Below, one piece after another: positions 8,662-17,965 of a stretch of DNA of 42,655 nt. The position numbers were made by a program, and so were the translations under genes. The number at the start of each line of letters is the position of its first letter. Positions within the stretch are counted from its first letter, which is position 1. Under the pieces are notes generated by a model. That model did not search any database and had not been told where the DNA came from. It was given only the letters and a program-made list of their open reading frames with translations. Source of the DNA: Methanomicrobia archaeon (GTDB lineage Archaea; Methanobacteriota_B; Thermococci; Methanofastidiosales; NM3); assembly GCA_030603445.1 (NCBI GenBank), contig JAUVXU010000004.1, forward strand, positions 1-42,655. Reading direction: 5' to 3'.

Positions 8662-10971
8662 CTAACTTTGTAATATTTGTAACAATAACTTCATTGCTAT
8701 GTTAAGTTCATTCGCTTTGTATATCCAATTTACACCTTTAGAAGAATTTGCTATATGCAAATTTACTTCGCCCATTATTGAATCATAATGATCCATATTT
8801 TTTCCTTCATTTTCAGCTTCTAACATTTTTTCTAAAGTTAATTTTTGAGTAGTATTAATAGACTTTAACACATTTATATATAATGGAAATGTAGATGTTG
8901 CAGCACCAGAACTTTGTCTAATTATGTAATTTACATCATAATCAACTTTAGTTTGTTGGTTGTGAGATGGAATATAATTAATTATTAATACTCCTCCATT
9001 TTCCCCAAGATTTCCTGATAAGTTGCCTAATTCATTTTTATCGTTAACATATAGTGGAACTATGGTTCCATATGAATTAGAAATATATGTTATGTCGAAG
9101 TCTACATCATGCCCAAAAATTATATCAGAACCTATCCAATTAGATAAATCATCACAACTATCAAAGAATATATTTTTGCTTCCATCATCAACAGAGATAT
9201 CATCTATAAACCATCCATCATACGTTGTGTACCAGTCTGTCATATATCTAAATGATAATAAGATTATTTCACCATTATACTCAGATAAGTCGAATGTTTC
9301 TTCCGTCCACATAATATTACTGCCTGTGAATCCAGGAAGGTTGCTAAATATATCTGGATGCAAATTAGGATTTGGTATTATTTGAGTGTGTTCATTTGAT
9401 AGAGATTGCCATGTAACCCCATTGTCTAATGAAACTTGTACAAAACCATAATCCCAACCTTCTTCTATGTTATAATATGATCCAAATGTTAGTTCTGGGG
9501 AAATTGTATCTACTAAATTTAACTCCATAGCTATAACATTGTCTGTTAAATTCAGTGTGCCTGACCAAAAGGTAGATGAATGTCCTGTAGCAGTACCATA
9601 CATCGTATCATAGTTTGCCAGTTGCCATAAATGTCCGGGCATATCCTGGCCATCAAACCATAATTGAAGTAAATCTGCTGGAAATGTTGAATCTATTTTT
9701 ATATAGTCTGTTCCCCATGGACATAATTCAAAAATTCCGGTTTGGTATCCCTCTAAAGTAATAGTTTCCCCCAATTCTATGCCCCTAAATTTTTCATTTG
9801 GGGCATTGTGTATATTTACTTGGTCTAGGAGAGACATATCAAATGAATTATAATTATATGCTCCATCCCCATTTCGAAGTAGATTTGCTATTGTCCAATT
9901 ATGAAAAAGTTCTCTAAATGATATATTATAGCCTCTATTATATAATGTATCCTGTATTCCTTCAATTCCATTTAATAGATTATTTGCTAATTCTGAAATA
10001 AAAAATGCCCCACCATAATGGTCGTTCAAATACATCATGAATAAATATGCTTGACCGTAATCTGCAAGAATATTAATATCTCCTTGATCGCCCCATATTG
10101 TCAAGGAATTGTCTGGAGTAAAAAAGAAGTGATTGGATACGCTTTCTTGAAATCCATAACCACAAAGTGTTTCTGCATACATAGAACATCCTTCATTTAT
10201 CCACGTATCCTCATCAGGATCTATATCGTTATGTATTAAATGTTGGAATTCGTGAGCGACTACTCCTTCATATACATAATTGGGGTCCCCTAATCTTTGG
10301 TCCCATTCATAACAATCAATACTAATTATATTTCTGTCGAAATAATATACAAAATCAGGAGAAAAAAATCCAGCAATATAATACGGATAACTAGAATCAT
10401 AATAATTTTCATCACGAATATTTGATACTAGAATTATATATCTCCCTGTTGAATCTACATAATAACTAGGAGGGACATCCCCCCATACTACATCAAGCCA
10501 TGAATAACTCCCGTCCCTGTAGTAGGGAGTTCCAAAATATTGTATTTCAGTAGGCAGAATGTTATTAGTAAATTCATTCAAAATATAATTGGATTGAACA
10601 TCAGTTATTATTGGTAAATTACGTGGATCTCCCGGCACCCAACTTAAATCATTTTGTACCCACACTTGTGCAACTGAATTTTCAGCTCTACATGTAAATT
10701 CATCAAAAAAATAAGATCCATAATACTCATCTAATGCGAACCAATTTGCTGTATCACCTACCGTCCAATCCACACCGATACTTGGACCCATATCTAATAA
10801 ATCTATAGGGTCCCCAACTATCGGAAAATGATTGCTCCTTATTTTAAGACCTTTATCGATGGGTATAGCATCTGCTATATTTTCATTTTGTGAATTATTG
10901 GCACTAACAATACTAGCAAATAATGATACAAATAAAATGTATAATACAATGGTCGCATATATTTTTTTCAT
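8662..10971 (-). CDS. Secreted M6/immune-inhibitor-A-like metallopeptidase
   Basis: 769-aa exported protein. A signal peptide (MKKIYATIVL...SIVSA) starts at the ATG 10971, preceded by GAGAGG; a TTG 15 bases further upstream is less likely. The zincin motif HEFQHLIH with a downstream NEG (WINEG) gives two His ligands, the catalytic Glu and a third Glu ligand. The C-terminal part has the TYDGWFIDDISV pattern of jelly-roll/MAM-like domains that follow immune-inhibitor-A peptidases. It probably degrades extracellular protein. It is AT-rich and stands alone, convergent with the MATE gene. The family label rests on the motif and the C-terminal pattern, so another gluzincin family is possible. Confidence 0.75.
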   Translation of the reverse strand: MKKIYATIVLYILFVSLFASIVSANNSQNENIADAIPIDKGLKIRSNHFPIVGDPIDLLDMGPSIGVDWTVGDTANWFALDEYYGSYFFDEFTCRAENSVAQVWVQNDLSWVPGDPRNLPIITDVQSNYILNEFTNNILPTEIQYFGTPYYRDGSYSWLDVVWGDVPPSYYVDSTGRYIILVSNIRDENYYDSSYPYYIAGFFSPDFVYYFDRNIISIDCYEWDQRLGDPNYVYEGVVAHEFQHLIHNDIDPDEDTWINEGCSMYAETLCGYGFQESVSNHFFFTPDNSLTIWGDQGDINILADYGQAYLFMMYLNDHYGGAFFISELANNLLNGIEGIQDTLYNRGYNISFRELFHNWTIANLLRNGDGAYNYNSFDMSLLDQVNIHNAPNEKFRGIELGETITLEGYQTGIFELCPWGTDYIKIDSTFPADLLQLWFDGQDMPGHLWQLANYDTMYGTATGHSSTFWSGTLNLTDNVIAMELNLVDTISPELTFGSYYNIEEGWDYGFVQVSLDNGVTWQSLSNEHTQIIPNPNLHPDIFSNLPGFTGSNIMWTEETFDLSEYNGEIILLSFRYMTDWYTTYDGWFIDDISVDDGSKNIFFDSCDDLSNWIGSDIIFGHDVDFDITYISNSYGTIVPLYVNDKNELGNLSGNLGENGGVLIINYIPSHNQQTKVDYDVNYIIRQSSGAATSTFPLYINVLKSINTTQKLTLEKMLEAENEGKNMDHYDSIMGEVNLHIANSSKGVNWIYKANELNIAMKLLLQILQS

Positions 10972-11071
10972 AAGCCTCTCTTCCAACTAATTCTTTATGT
11001 TATTTAAAGTTTTTTTATTAATTCAACCAATGAGATTAAGTAGATTAACAAAAAAAGAAATAAAAATAAAT

Positions 11072-11389
11072 TTATTCTACCTTTTCCACTTCTATTGTGC
11101 ACTCTGTAAGCAGTGCTGCTAAAGCGCCAAGGGCAGCAAGTGTCGGAGCAAGCAACATGCCAACAACACCGACAGAAAGAGGAATCTCAAGAAGGACCTT
11201 GTCCTTTTGTTTCACTTTGATGCTGCGTATATTTCCTTCATTCACAAGTTGTTTTACCTTGCTTACAAGCTCTTCACCATTTACCTTAAACTCTTCTTTT
11301 ATTGTCCTTTTTGTTCCTACTCCCTTCCCACAGTATGGACAATAATTAGCAGAGTCTGGCACTTCCTTACTACAATGTTGGCATTCCAT
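11072..11389 (-). CDS. Zinc-ribbon DUF4342 protein
   Basis: 105-aa protein with an N-terminal zinc ribbon (CQHC...CPYCG, residues 3-20) and a DUF4342 body: EEFKVNGEELVSKVKQL, then LLEIPLSVGVVG and a hydrophobic alanine/leucine segment ending LLTECTIEVE. DUF4342 proteins are widespread, small and uncharacterised; the hydrophobic part suggests membrane association. GGTGAT five bases upstream supports the ATG at 11389. An AT-rich promoter stretch lies at about 11405-11440. Transcription runs away from the HTH regulator that follows. No function can be assigned. Confidence 0.75.
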   Translation of the reverse strand: MECQHCSKEVPDSANYCPYCGKGVGTKRTIKEEFKVNGEELVSKVKQLVNEGNIRSIKVKQKDKVLLEIPLSVGVVGMLLAPTLAALGALAALLTECTIEVEKVE

Positions 11390-11644
11390 ATCATCACCGT
11401 AATTATACCTATATTGTATAAGTAATAAATATAAGCTTATCGTTTCTACATGTTCTAAAACTGCGATCTTAATGAATTAATGACTTGCTTGAAATCATTT
11501 TGAAAAACAAAACAACACACTATAAGTAATATACTTACCAAAAAATCTTTGTGTTTGATATATTTTAACTTCATCTATTGTTATTTTGGGGTAAATCTTT
11601 TATTCTAATACATATATTTGTTGGTACTGACGGACTGGTGTTTT

Positions 11645-12166
11645 ATGAAATCATACAATAACATCATTGAGTTGAAAAATGACCTTAACAATAAAACACA
11701 ATTTTTGATATTGATTTACATAATGCTATTTACCCCTGTGCGCCTAAAAGACCTTGCTGATTTCCTAAAATCGAACTTTGGTCTTACCAAAGGTGCAATT
11801 TATCAAAACCTAAACTTCCTCATGGAGAATAAATTCATTATGCGTATGTCTGACATAGAGGCACTTAAGTTCAGATCAGAAAACAGAAGGATAATCCCAT
11901 CCATCTTCGAGAACAGAACAGAGATAAAGGACATGGGGCCTTTTGACGATGCGCTTATGAAAAATGAGGAAAACGTAAAACTCTTAATGGAGCTTGCGTT
12001 AATCTCCCTTAACAAAGAAGAGGCACTAACGATGTGCTGGAACACATTGTGGTTCCTATCCGCCATAAAGGGAAAAATATATGATAAGGATAAGGTCGAA
12101 GATATATCACAGTACTTCAGAGACCTAAGAAGAAGCATTATAGATGAAAAAATGGTATTTGATTAA
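11645..12166 (+). CDS. Winged-helix transcriptional regulator
   Basis: 173-aa protein. Residues about 20-70 form a helix-turn-helix (VRLKDLADFLKSNFGLTKGAIYQNLNFL, here described rather than matched) resembling ArsR/PadR-like regulators; the C-terminal half is helical and unassigned. I choose ATG 11645, which lies about 32 bases after a TATATTTG box starting at 11613 (leaderless); a TTG at 11618 would fall inside the promoter. The next gene, encoding a V4R protein, starts 38 bases downstream in the same direction with its own TATA box. The two could form a sensor-regulator pair, but this is inference from position only. Confidence 0.7.
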   Translation: MKSYNNIIELKNDLNNKTQFLILIYIMLFTPVRLKDLADFLKSNFGLTKGAIYQNLNFLMENKFIMRMSDIEALKFRSENRRIIPSIFENRTEIKDMGPFDDALMKNEENVKLLMELALISLNKEEALTMCWNTLWFLSAIKGKIYDKDKVEDISQYFRDLRRSIIDEKMVFD

Positions 12167-12204
12167 CAAAAAATATAAAAGTTCATAAGCATATGGTGAA
12201 GCTA

Positions 12205-13107
12205 ATGACAGATAAGAACACTAGAGAACTGCATAAGTATATTGATGATTTTTTCAAAGGCAAGGCACCTTATGTTCCACATATTAGTTTTCTTGATATT
12301 AACAAAAGTGCGGACAACAACAACAGGTACTTTGTTGTTGCGTTGCTAAAAGATAACAATAACTCACTTTTACCGCTTATTAAGGCATTTCAAGACACGA
12401 ACTTGTCCATCCTGTCGTTCCATATAGAGCAGTATACCGATAATACTATAGCGTACGTAATAGCGGAAAAATCATCGGATGATAAGAATTCACCCTACAG
12501 TTTGGATAAAGCGCTAAAGGGTGTTGATGAAATAATTGATTACCGCTACAAGAATCTCTCTTCTTTTGAGCAGAACCCATTTACTTACCCTATAACTACT
12601 AAAAAAGGCGAACAGATAAACACCGTAGATCTTGTCTACGGCCTCTACCATGCGATGACAAGGATAATTCCCAACACGCTGGGAAGTGGCGGTGATTACA
12701 TCCTGCATATGGTTGGGATAAATGCCGCACAGTTCATCTGGGACTATTATGAAGTTGCCAAAATAGACGATTCTGACGAACAGTTCGCACTTATGGAAGA
12801 CATTTTGCGCACAATAGGATTTGGGATAGTAACATTTGAAGATCTCGATCCATTGAGAAGCAAAGGGCGCGTAATAGTTGAGAACTCGCTGGAATCATGC
12901 AAAGTTGAAGGATGCCCCCATTGGAACATATGCGAAACGGGCAAGATCTATGAAGCTCGCGGCACGGCCTGCACCTTCACGAAAGGACTGCTTATTGGAA
13001 TACTTCACCGCATCTTTGAGGACAATCTCATAGGGCTTGTGGAAACGTCATGCATAACTAAAGGGGACAGATACTGCATATTCGAACTCACAAGCGCTCG
13101 CGGATGA
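12205..13107 (+). CDS. V4R-domain protein
   Basis: 300-aa cytosolic protein. The C-terminal third is a V4R (4-vinyl reductase) domain: the cysteine-rich CKVEGCPHWNICETGKIYEARG, then GLLIGILHRIF and a final CITKGDRYCIFEL. V4R domains bind small hydrophobic ligands or metals and occur in archaeal sensors and bacteriochlorophyll enzymes. The N-terminal about 100 residues form an alpha/beta region I do not recognise. ATG 12205 lies 31 bases after the TATAAAA at 12174 and 5 bases after GGTGA. The ATG at 12193 is too close to the TATA box. It sits between an HTH gene and the prenyl synthase; a role in sensing isoprenoid-like molecules is speculation. Confidence 0.72.
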   Translation: MTDKNTRELHKYIDDFFKGKAPYVPHISFLDINKSADNNNRYFVVALLKDNNNSLLPLIKAFQDTNLSILSFHIEQYTDNTIAYVIAEKSSDDKNSPYSLDKALKGVDEIIDYRYKNLSSFEQNPFTYPITTKKGEQINTVDLVYGLYHAMTRIIPNTLGSGGDYILHMVGINAAQFIWDYYEVAKIDDSDEQFALMEDILRTIGFGIVTFEDLDPLRSKGRVIVENSLESCKVEGCPHWNICETGKIYEARGTACTFTKGLLIGILHRIFEDNLIGLVETSCITKGDRYCIFELTSARG

Positions 13108-13167
13108 TTTGGCCTAATTCTGTATTCATCCGCATGCTATGTTAACTCCTTTGTATTAAAGGGAAAA

Positions 13168-13176
13168 GTATAAATA
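13168..13176 (+). promoter_or_regulatory. TATA box of the prenyl synthase gene
   Basis: GTATAAATA, preceded by an A-rich BRE-like stretch, has its first TATA T 29 bases before the ATG at 13198. No Shine-Dalgarno sequence precedes that ATG, so the transcript is predicted to be leaderless. Confidence 0.7.
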
Positions 13177-13197
13177 GAGTTAATCTATGCTACAAAT

Positions 13198-14310
13198 ATG
13201 GCTTTTTTAGATAGTTATTTGCCTGTTATCAACCAAGTGGAAGAGGAAATAAATAGTTATCTGAATGAAAATATAGCTAAAAATAAAAATCCCATACTTG
13301 ATGAATTTTACAGATTAGTGAAAAAGAATATCCTATCCGGCGGGAAACGGTTGCGCCCACTAAGCATGATAATGGCGTACCGGTGCTTCAAGAACGATGA
13401 TAAGATAATCAAATCCTCCATATCCCCCGAACTTGTCCATGCCTCCTCCTTAATCCTTGACGACGCTATGGATGAGGACGTATTACGGCACGGAGAACCC
13501 ACATTTAATGCAGTGTATGCTGACAAGTTCCTCGATGTAGTTGGTTTTGACCTGTCAAAATATTCAAAAGGAAGATACTGGGTACAGCGCGACACCCTAA
13601 AGAGCCTCTTTTTTGCCCAAAGGGCAGTGTCTCGCTACAGCTATGCCCTTTCAGTACTTGGGTCTAATATCATATATTCAATGTCATTAGAAGCTCTGCT
13701 TAGAAGCCCCTTTGGCCCTAAGGAAAAAGCGGCTGCAATAGAGCTTCACAGCAGGATGTATCAAAAACTAAATGAAGGCCAGCTAATGGACATACTCTAC
13801 GAGTCCCATCACGCAAACGAGGAAGAGTATCTTGAGATGATACAGAAAAAAACAGGCATTCTCTTCATTTACCCCCTAAGGATAGGCCTGACGTTTTGTG
13901 GTGCTGAAGATATCCATATTCTTGACGATTATGCAAAGGCCATGGCAAAGGCATTCCAGATACATGACGATATACTCGGAACGTTCGGGTCAGAGCAGGT
14001 GACAGGCAAGCCGTCCTATTCTGACATCACGGAAGGAAAACGGACCCTCATGGTGATAAAAGCCTTTGAAAATGCGGATGCCCGGCAAAAAAAGCGCCTC
14101 GAAAGCGTGCTTGGATACGAACACGCGTCAAAGGAGGATGTCATTGAAGTACGCGATATTTTCAAAGACACCGGCGCATACGAATATTGCAACGATCTTG
14201 CCCGCTCTTTTGTTGAAAAAAGCAAGGCCTTCGTCCCAGAGGACATTCCAAAAGAACCACGGGAATTCTTTATGGGCCTATCTGATTTTGTAATATCCCG
14301 GGATTATTGA
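13198..14310 (+). CDS. idsA: Polyprenyl (GGPP-type) diphosphate synthase
   Basis: 370-aa all-helical trans-prenyltransferase that condenses isopentenyl diphosphate onto an allylic diphosphate to build archaeal lipid side chains. Visible motifs are GGKRLRP (48-54), the first Asp-rich motif DDAMDED (88-94) followed by RHGEPT, and the second, HDDILGTFG (255-263), followed by GKPSYSDITEGKRTL. Small serines five and four positions before the first Asp-rich motif (Ser83, Ser84) favour a product of C20 or longer. An extra segment near residues 113-135 makes it longer than the usual 320-330 aa. It has its own TATA box and a leaderless start. Chain length is inferred. Confidence 0.88.
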   Translation: MAFLDSYLPVINQVEEEINSYLNENIAKNKNPILDEFYRLVKKNILSGGKRLRPLSMIMAYRCFKNDDKIIKSSISPELVHASSLILDDAMDEDVLRHGEPTFNAVYADKFLDVVGFDLSKYSKGRYWVQRDTLKSLFFAQRAVSRYSYALSVLGSNIIYSMSLEALLRSPFGPKEKAAAIELHSRMYQKLNEGQLMDILYESHHANEEEYLEMIQKKTGILFIYPLRIGLTFCGAEDIHILDDYAKAMAKAFQIHDDILGTFGSEQVTGKPSYSDITEGKRTLMVIKAFENADARQKKRLESVLGYEHASKEDVIEVRDIFKDTGAYEYCNDLARSFVEKSKAFVPEDIPKEPREFFMGLSDFVISRDY

Positions 14311-14359
14311 AAGTCCTGCTAATGGCGCGATATGGTATTCCTGTGATAATCTTTATGCA

Positions 14360-17083
14360 TTAACACGTTCTAGCTTCCCTTCTCCTTAAGATATACTTTC
14401 TTCCTTCCTCCGCAACAAAGAGCAGCACGGCAAAGGGTATCAAAAAGGCCCATTCCTTTAAGCCAAGCGCCTGGGTTCCAAGTATGGACTGAACAGATGG
14501 AACATAGACCATCATTAAGATAAGCACCACTTCTATTGCTATTCCAACTAGGATCTTCTTATTTGAAAAAAATCCCTGTTCAAATATGGAGAGCCTTGGG
14601 CTCCTTACAACAAAGACATTGGCTATCTGGCATATGATAATTGAAGTAAGGCATATCGTAGTTGCCTTCTGGTAAAGCGGATCTGTAAATGGGAGATCGC
14701 CTCCCAGCCATCCGCCCTGGGTAAGGACCCAAAAGAACGCCAGTATCCCTGCCGCAGCCTCTATGGGGCCAACAAAGCCATAAGAGCGAAGAAGCGTGCT
14801 TTTCTTTAGCAGGCGTTCTGTTCGGGGGCGGGGCTTTCTCTTCATTACACCTGGTTCAGGCGGCTCGGCCCCGATGGCTATTGCGGGGGCCAGGTCCGTT
14901 CCCAGATCAACAGCCAGTATCTGTATCACCGTTAAAGGGAGGGGCACTCCTGCAAGAACGTAGATGATAAAAGGCACTATCTCGGGTATGTTCGAGGTCA
15001 GTATGTATGATATGAACTTGCGTATGTTATCAAACACCGCCCTGCCCTCCTCAATAGCGCTTACGATGGAATCGAAGTTGTCATCCACAAGTATCATGTC
15101 AGCGGCCTCTTTTGCCACATCTGTTCCTGATATCCCCATAGCAACGCCGATGTCAGCGGCCTTTAGTGCAGGGGCATCGTTGACGCCATCGCCGGTTACC
15201 GCAACGACCTCTCCTAGCTCTTTTAGCGCAAGAACAATTCGCATCTTGTGCTCAGGCGTTGCGCGCGCAAATATTATCTCTTTGTTTTGAAATACCTCTA
15301 GAAGTTCTGCCTCGCTCATCTTGTTTATCTCTTGGCCCGTAACTATCCTCACATCGTCCGTTTCCACGACCCCTGTGTCCCTTGCTATGGCAGATGCGGT
15401 CTGCGGATTGTCCCCTGTGATGATAATTACCCTTATGCCGGCCGTTTTGCACTTTTCAATAGCTCCCCTCACTTCCATGCGGGGCGGGTCCATCATGCCG
15501 ACCAGGCCGATAAACACCAGCTCAGACTCGACTTCGCTTTGGGCGTATGATCCCTCAAGTTCCCTGTAGGAGAGGGCAATTACCCTTAACGCCCTGTCTG
15601 CGAGGGATTTTATGGCACGCTCTATCTCCTCGCGGACCGTATCGGTCAGCGGCTCGGCCTTGCCATTTACCAAAATGGAGGAAGAATAAGGGAGAATCGC
15701 TTCTGGTGCGCCCTTTGTATATAGCATGCGCCCGCATGAGGATTCTACAACAACGCTCATGCGCTTTCTTTCAGAATCAAAGGGTATCTGATCTATGCGC
15801 TTCCCATCAGGGCGTATGACATCTTTCAGTTTTGCAGAAAGCACTTTTAGCGCCCCTTCTGTCGGGTCGCCTATGATTCCGGGGATTCCGTCAATATCAG
15901 ACAAGGACGAATCATTGCACATATCCGCACAGGCGATAAGATGGCTCAATTGCCCGATTCCCTGTTTGTCAAGGGGAGTTTCGTCAAACAGTATGCCGCC
16001 ATGCGGGTCGTATCCCTTGCCGCTTACGCTGTAGTTCTTGTTATTTGCATAGACTGCCTTTACGGTCATCTGATTCTGGGTAAGCGTTCCTGTCTTGTCC
16101 GTGCAGATGACTGTTGTTGAACCAAGGGTCTCAACGGAATTGAGTGATTTTATTAGGGCGTTTCGCTTTGCCATGCGCTGGCTTCCAAGGGATAGCGTGA
16201 GCGTGACTGTCGGAAGCAGGCCTTCGGGAACGTTTGCAACTATTATTCCTATAGCAAAAATAAATGAAGACCAAAACGTGTTTCCTATCACAAGGCCTGT
16301 TGTAAAGAACACTGCCCCAAGAACTATGGCAATAGCAGAGATTATCTTGATGAACTTGGAAATTTCCTTTTGCAGCGGCGTGATGGTCTCCTCTATGTCT
16401 GATGTAAGGTCGGCGATGCGGCCAAATTCCGTGGCCAACCCTGTGGCGTAGACAAATGCAGTTCCTGTCCCGGAAACGATAGTTGTCCCTGAAAAGATTA
16501 TGTTGTTAGATTCGGAAAGGTCTCCCTCGGTCGGTTGGGCCGCGCGCAGCTGTGGTTCTGATTCTCCGGTAAGGATGGAATTGTTCACTTTTAGATTATA
16601 AGCTTCTATAAGGCGGGCGTCTGCAGGCACGCGATTTCCCTCTGCAAGCTTTATGCAGTCGCCTGGAACGATGTTATCCCCGGTAACTTCCAGTTCCTTC
16701 CCGGAACGTATCACAACAGCGCTAAAGGCAAGCAGCTTTTGCAATGCCTCAACAGCTTTTTCTGCCTTGTACTCCTGATAGAATGTGAACATCCCGTTGA
16801 TGAGGATTACGGCAATTAGTGCCAGGGCCAAATTAAGCATTCCTTCTCCAGGCGACAATATGTCCCCAAGAATTGCCATAAAGGAGGCCGCCCATAGGAG
16901 AAGCGCAAAAAAATTGGTAAGCTGTTTTAGGAACTTCCTCCAAAGCGGTGTGCCTTTCTTTTTCTTGATCTCGTTCTTCCCAAACTTCTCAAGCCTTAGT
17001 GCTGCTTCACTCTCGCTTAATCCCTGTTTTGATGTTCCGAGCTCATCGCACAACTCCTTGATATCTAATCTATGAACTTCCAT
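14360..17083 (-). CDS. P-type cation ATPase, Na,K-ATPase-like (P2C)
   Basis: 907-aa P-type ATPase. It has an N-terminal cation-ATPase domain, TGES (172-175), the phosphorylated DKTGTLTQ with Asp329, KGAPEAIL, TGDNPQTA and GDGVNDAPALK. Helix M4 reads NVPEGLLPTVT and M6 reads ILAVDLGTDLAPAI, patterns typical of Na,K/H,K-type (P2C) pumps rather than SERCA-type pumps (IPEGLP). It probably exports Na+ or exchanges monovalent cations. I choose ATG 17083, five bases after the stop of the UspA gene; an in-frame start at 17125 would overlap that gene. The two genes form an operon, so pump level or activity may be tied to a nucleotide-binding Usp protein. Confidence 0.88.
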   Translation of the reverse strand: MEVHRLDIKELCDELGTSKQGLSESEAALRLEKFGKNEIKKKKGTPLWRKFLKQLTNFFALLLWAASFMAILGDILSPGEGMLNLALALIAVILINGMFTFYQEYKAEKAVEALQKLLAFSAVVIRSGKELEVTGDNIVPGDCIKLAEGNRVPADARLIEAYNLKVNNSILTGESEPQLRAAQPTEGDLSESNNIIFSGTTIVSGTGTAFVYATGLATEFGRIADLTSDIEETITPLQKEISKFIKIISAIAIVLGAVFFTTGLVIGNTFWSSFIFAIGIIVANVPEGLLPTVTLTLSLGSQRMAKRNALIKSLNSVETLGSTTVICTDKTGTLTQNQMTVKAVYANNKNYSVSGKGYDPHGGILFDETPLDKQGIGQLSHLIACADMCNDSSLSDIDGIPGIIGDPTEGALKVLSAKLKDVIRPDGKRIDQIPFDSERKRMSVVVESSCGRMLYTKGAPEAILPYSSSILVNGKAEPLTDTVREEIERAIKSLADRALRVIALSYRELEGSYAQSEVESELVFIGLVGMMDPPRMEVRGAIEKCKTAGIRVIIITGDNPQTASAIARDTGVVETDDVRIVTGQEINKMSEAELLEVFQNKEIIFARATPEHKMRIVLALKELGEVVAVTGDGVNDAPALKAADIGVAMGISGTDVAKEAADMILVDDNFDSIVSAIEEGRAVFDNIRKFISYILTSNIPEIVPFIIYVLAGVPLPLTVIQILAVDLGTDLAPAIAIGAEPPEPGVMKRKPRPRTERLLKKSTLLRSYGFVGPIEAAAGILAFFWVLTQGGWLGGDLPFTDPLYQKATTICLTSIIICQIANVFVVRSPRLSIFEQGFFSNKKILVGIAIEVVLILMMVYVPSVQSILGTQALGLKEWAFLIPFAVLLFVAEEGRKYILRRREARTC

Positions 17084-17088
17084 ATGCT

Positions 17089-17907
17089 TCACGCTTTTTT
17101 GGGTTTCCACAATATTACATTGCACTCTGAGCTCTTCATCACTTCAATGGCAAAGTCCTTATGTATGAAGGAGGATAACCCTCCTGGCGTGATTTGCAAG
17201 AACAGCAGGTCGTGCCTGTTCCTTTTAAGAAAATCAATGACCTCTCCCTTTATAGAATAACATATCTTAGTATAGAGGCGCACCGGAATGCCGTCTTCCT
17301 CAAGCCCGCCCTTAAGCGGCGCCATGTATGCCCTCATATTTTTTTTGAATTTTATTTCCTCGTGTTCTGTTAGGAACCTGTCCGGTTGTATCTTGGTGCA
17401 GCGCAGCAAGGATACCGACAAGCCATAGAATTTGGCAATCAATCTAAGCGCATAAACCCGCTCTTCAAGAGAGGGGGTTATAACATCAACAGGATAAAGC
17501 AATTTGTGGTGCACGCGTGCTGTAGTCGCCTTTACCGACTTTATGATAAACACCGTCTGTGGCATTGTCTTTATCATTTCGTAGGCGATGTTTCTTGAGA
17601 ACAGGCCCCGCTGCTTTACCTTGCCCCCGGAAGATGCGACAACTACGTCGGCCCCGATATTTTGCGCAACAGACCGTATCTGGTCCAGGCGGTCCCCTGT
17701 AGCTGTTATGATATCATATTTGAGCCCCCGTCTCTTGGCGATCCTTTCAAGGCGGCCCAATGATTCACGGGGGATGGACGTCGCCCCGTCATTTACATTA
17801 AGGATAGAAAATTGTGCATTGGACTGAATGGCTATGCCCATGGCATACTTTGCTGCAACCTCGCTATCGTATGAACCATCCACACAAGTTAGGACATGGA
17901 AATACAT
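17089..17907 (-). CDS. Tandem UspA-domain protein
   Basis: 272-aa cytosolic protein with two universal-stress-protein folds. The first (1-125) starts HVLTCVDGSYDSEVAAKYA and has the GADVVVASSGGKVKQRGLFSRN nucleotide-loop region; the second (about 135-270) starts LLYPVDVITPS and ends with a degenerate loop and ECNVILWKP. Double Usp proteins commonly bind ATP or AMP and modulate transporters. It is the first gene of a two-gene operon with the Na,K-type ATPase, five bases apart. A TTTTAATCC element about 27 bases before the ATG and the lack of a Shine-Dalgarno suggest a leaderless mRNA. Confidence 0.82.
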   Translation of the reverse strand: MYFHVLTCVDGSYDSEVAAKYAMGIAIQSNAQFSILNVNDGATSIPRESLGRLERIAKRRGLKYDIITATGDRLDQIRSVAQNIGADVVVASSGGKVKQRGLFSRNIAYEMIKTMPQTVFIIKSVKATTARVHHKLLYPVDVITPSLEERVYALRLIAKFYGLSVSLLRCTKIQPDRFLTEHEEIKFKKNMRAYMAPLKGGLEEDGIPVRLYTKICYSIKGEVIDFLKRNRHDLLFLQITPGGLSSFIHKDFAIEVMKSSECNVILWKPKKA

Positions 17908-17965
17908 AGTGTGGTATCTGCAGGAGGATTAAAATTCTTTTCTGAAATATTCATGCGGTCGATGG

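Noticed and set aside
15252-15819. Several open frames antisense to the P-type ATPase
   Set aside because: They are shadows of the GC-richer ATPase coding strand, with protein-unlike composition and no start signals.
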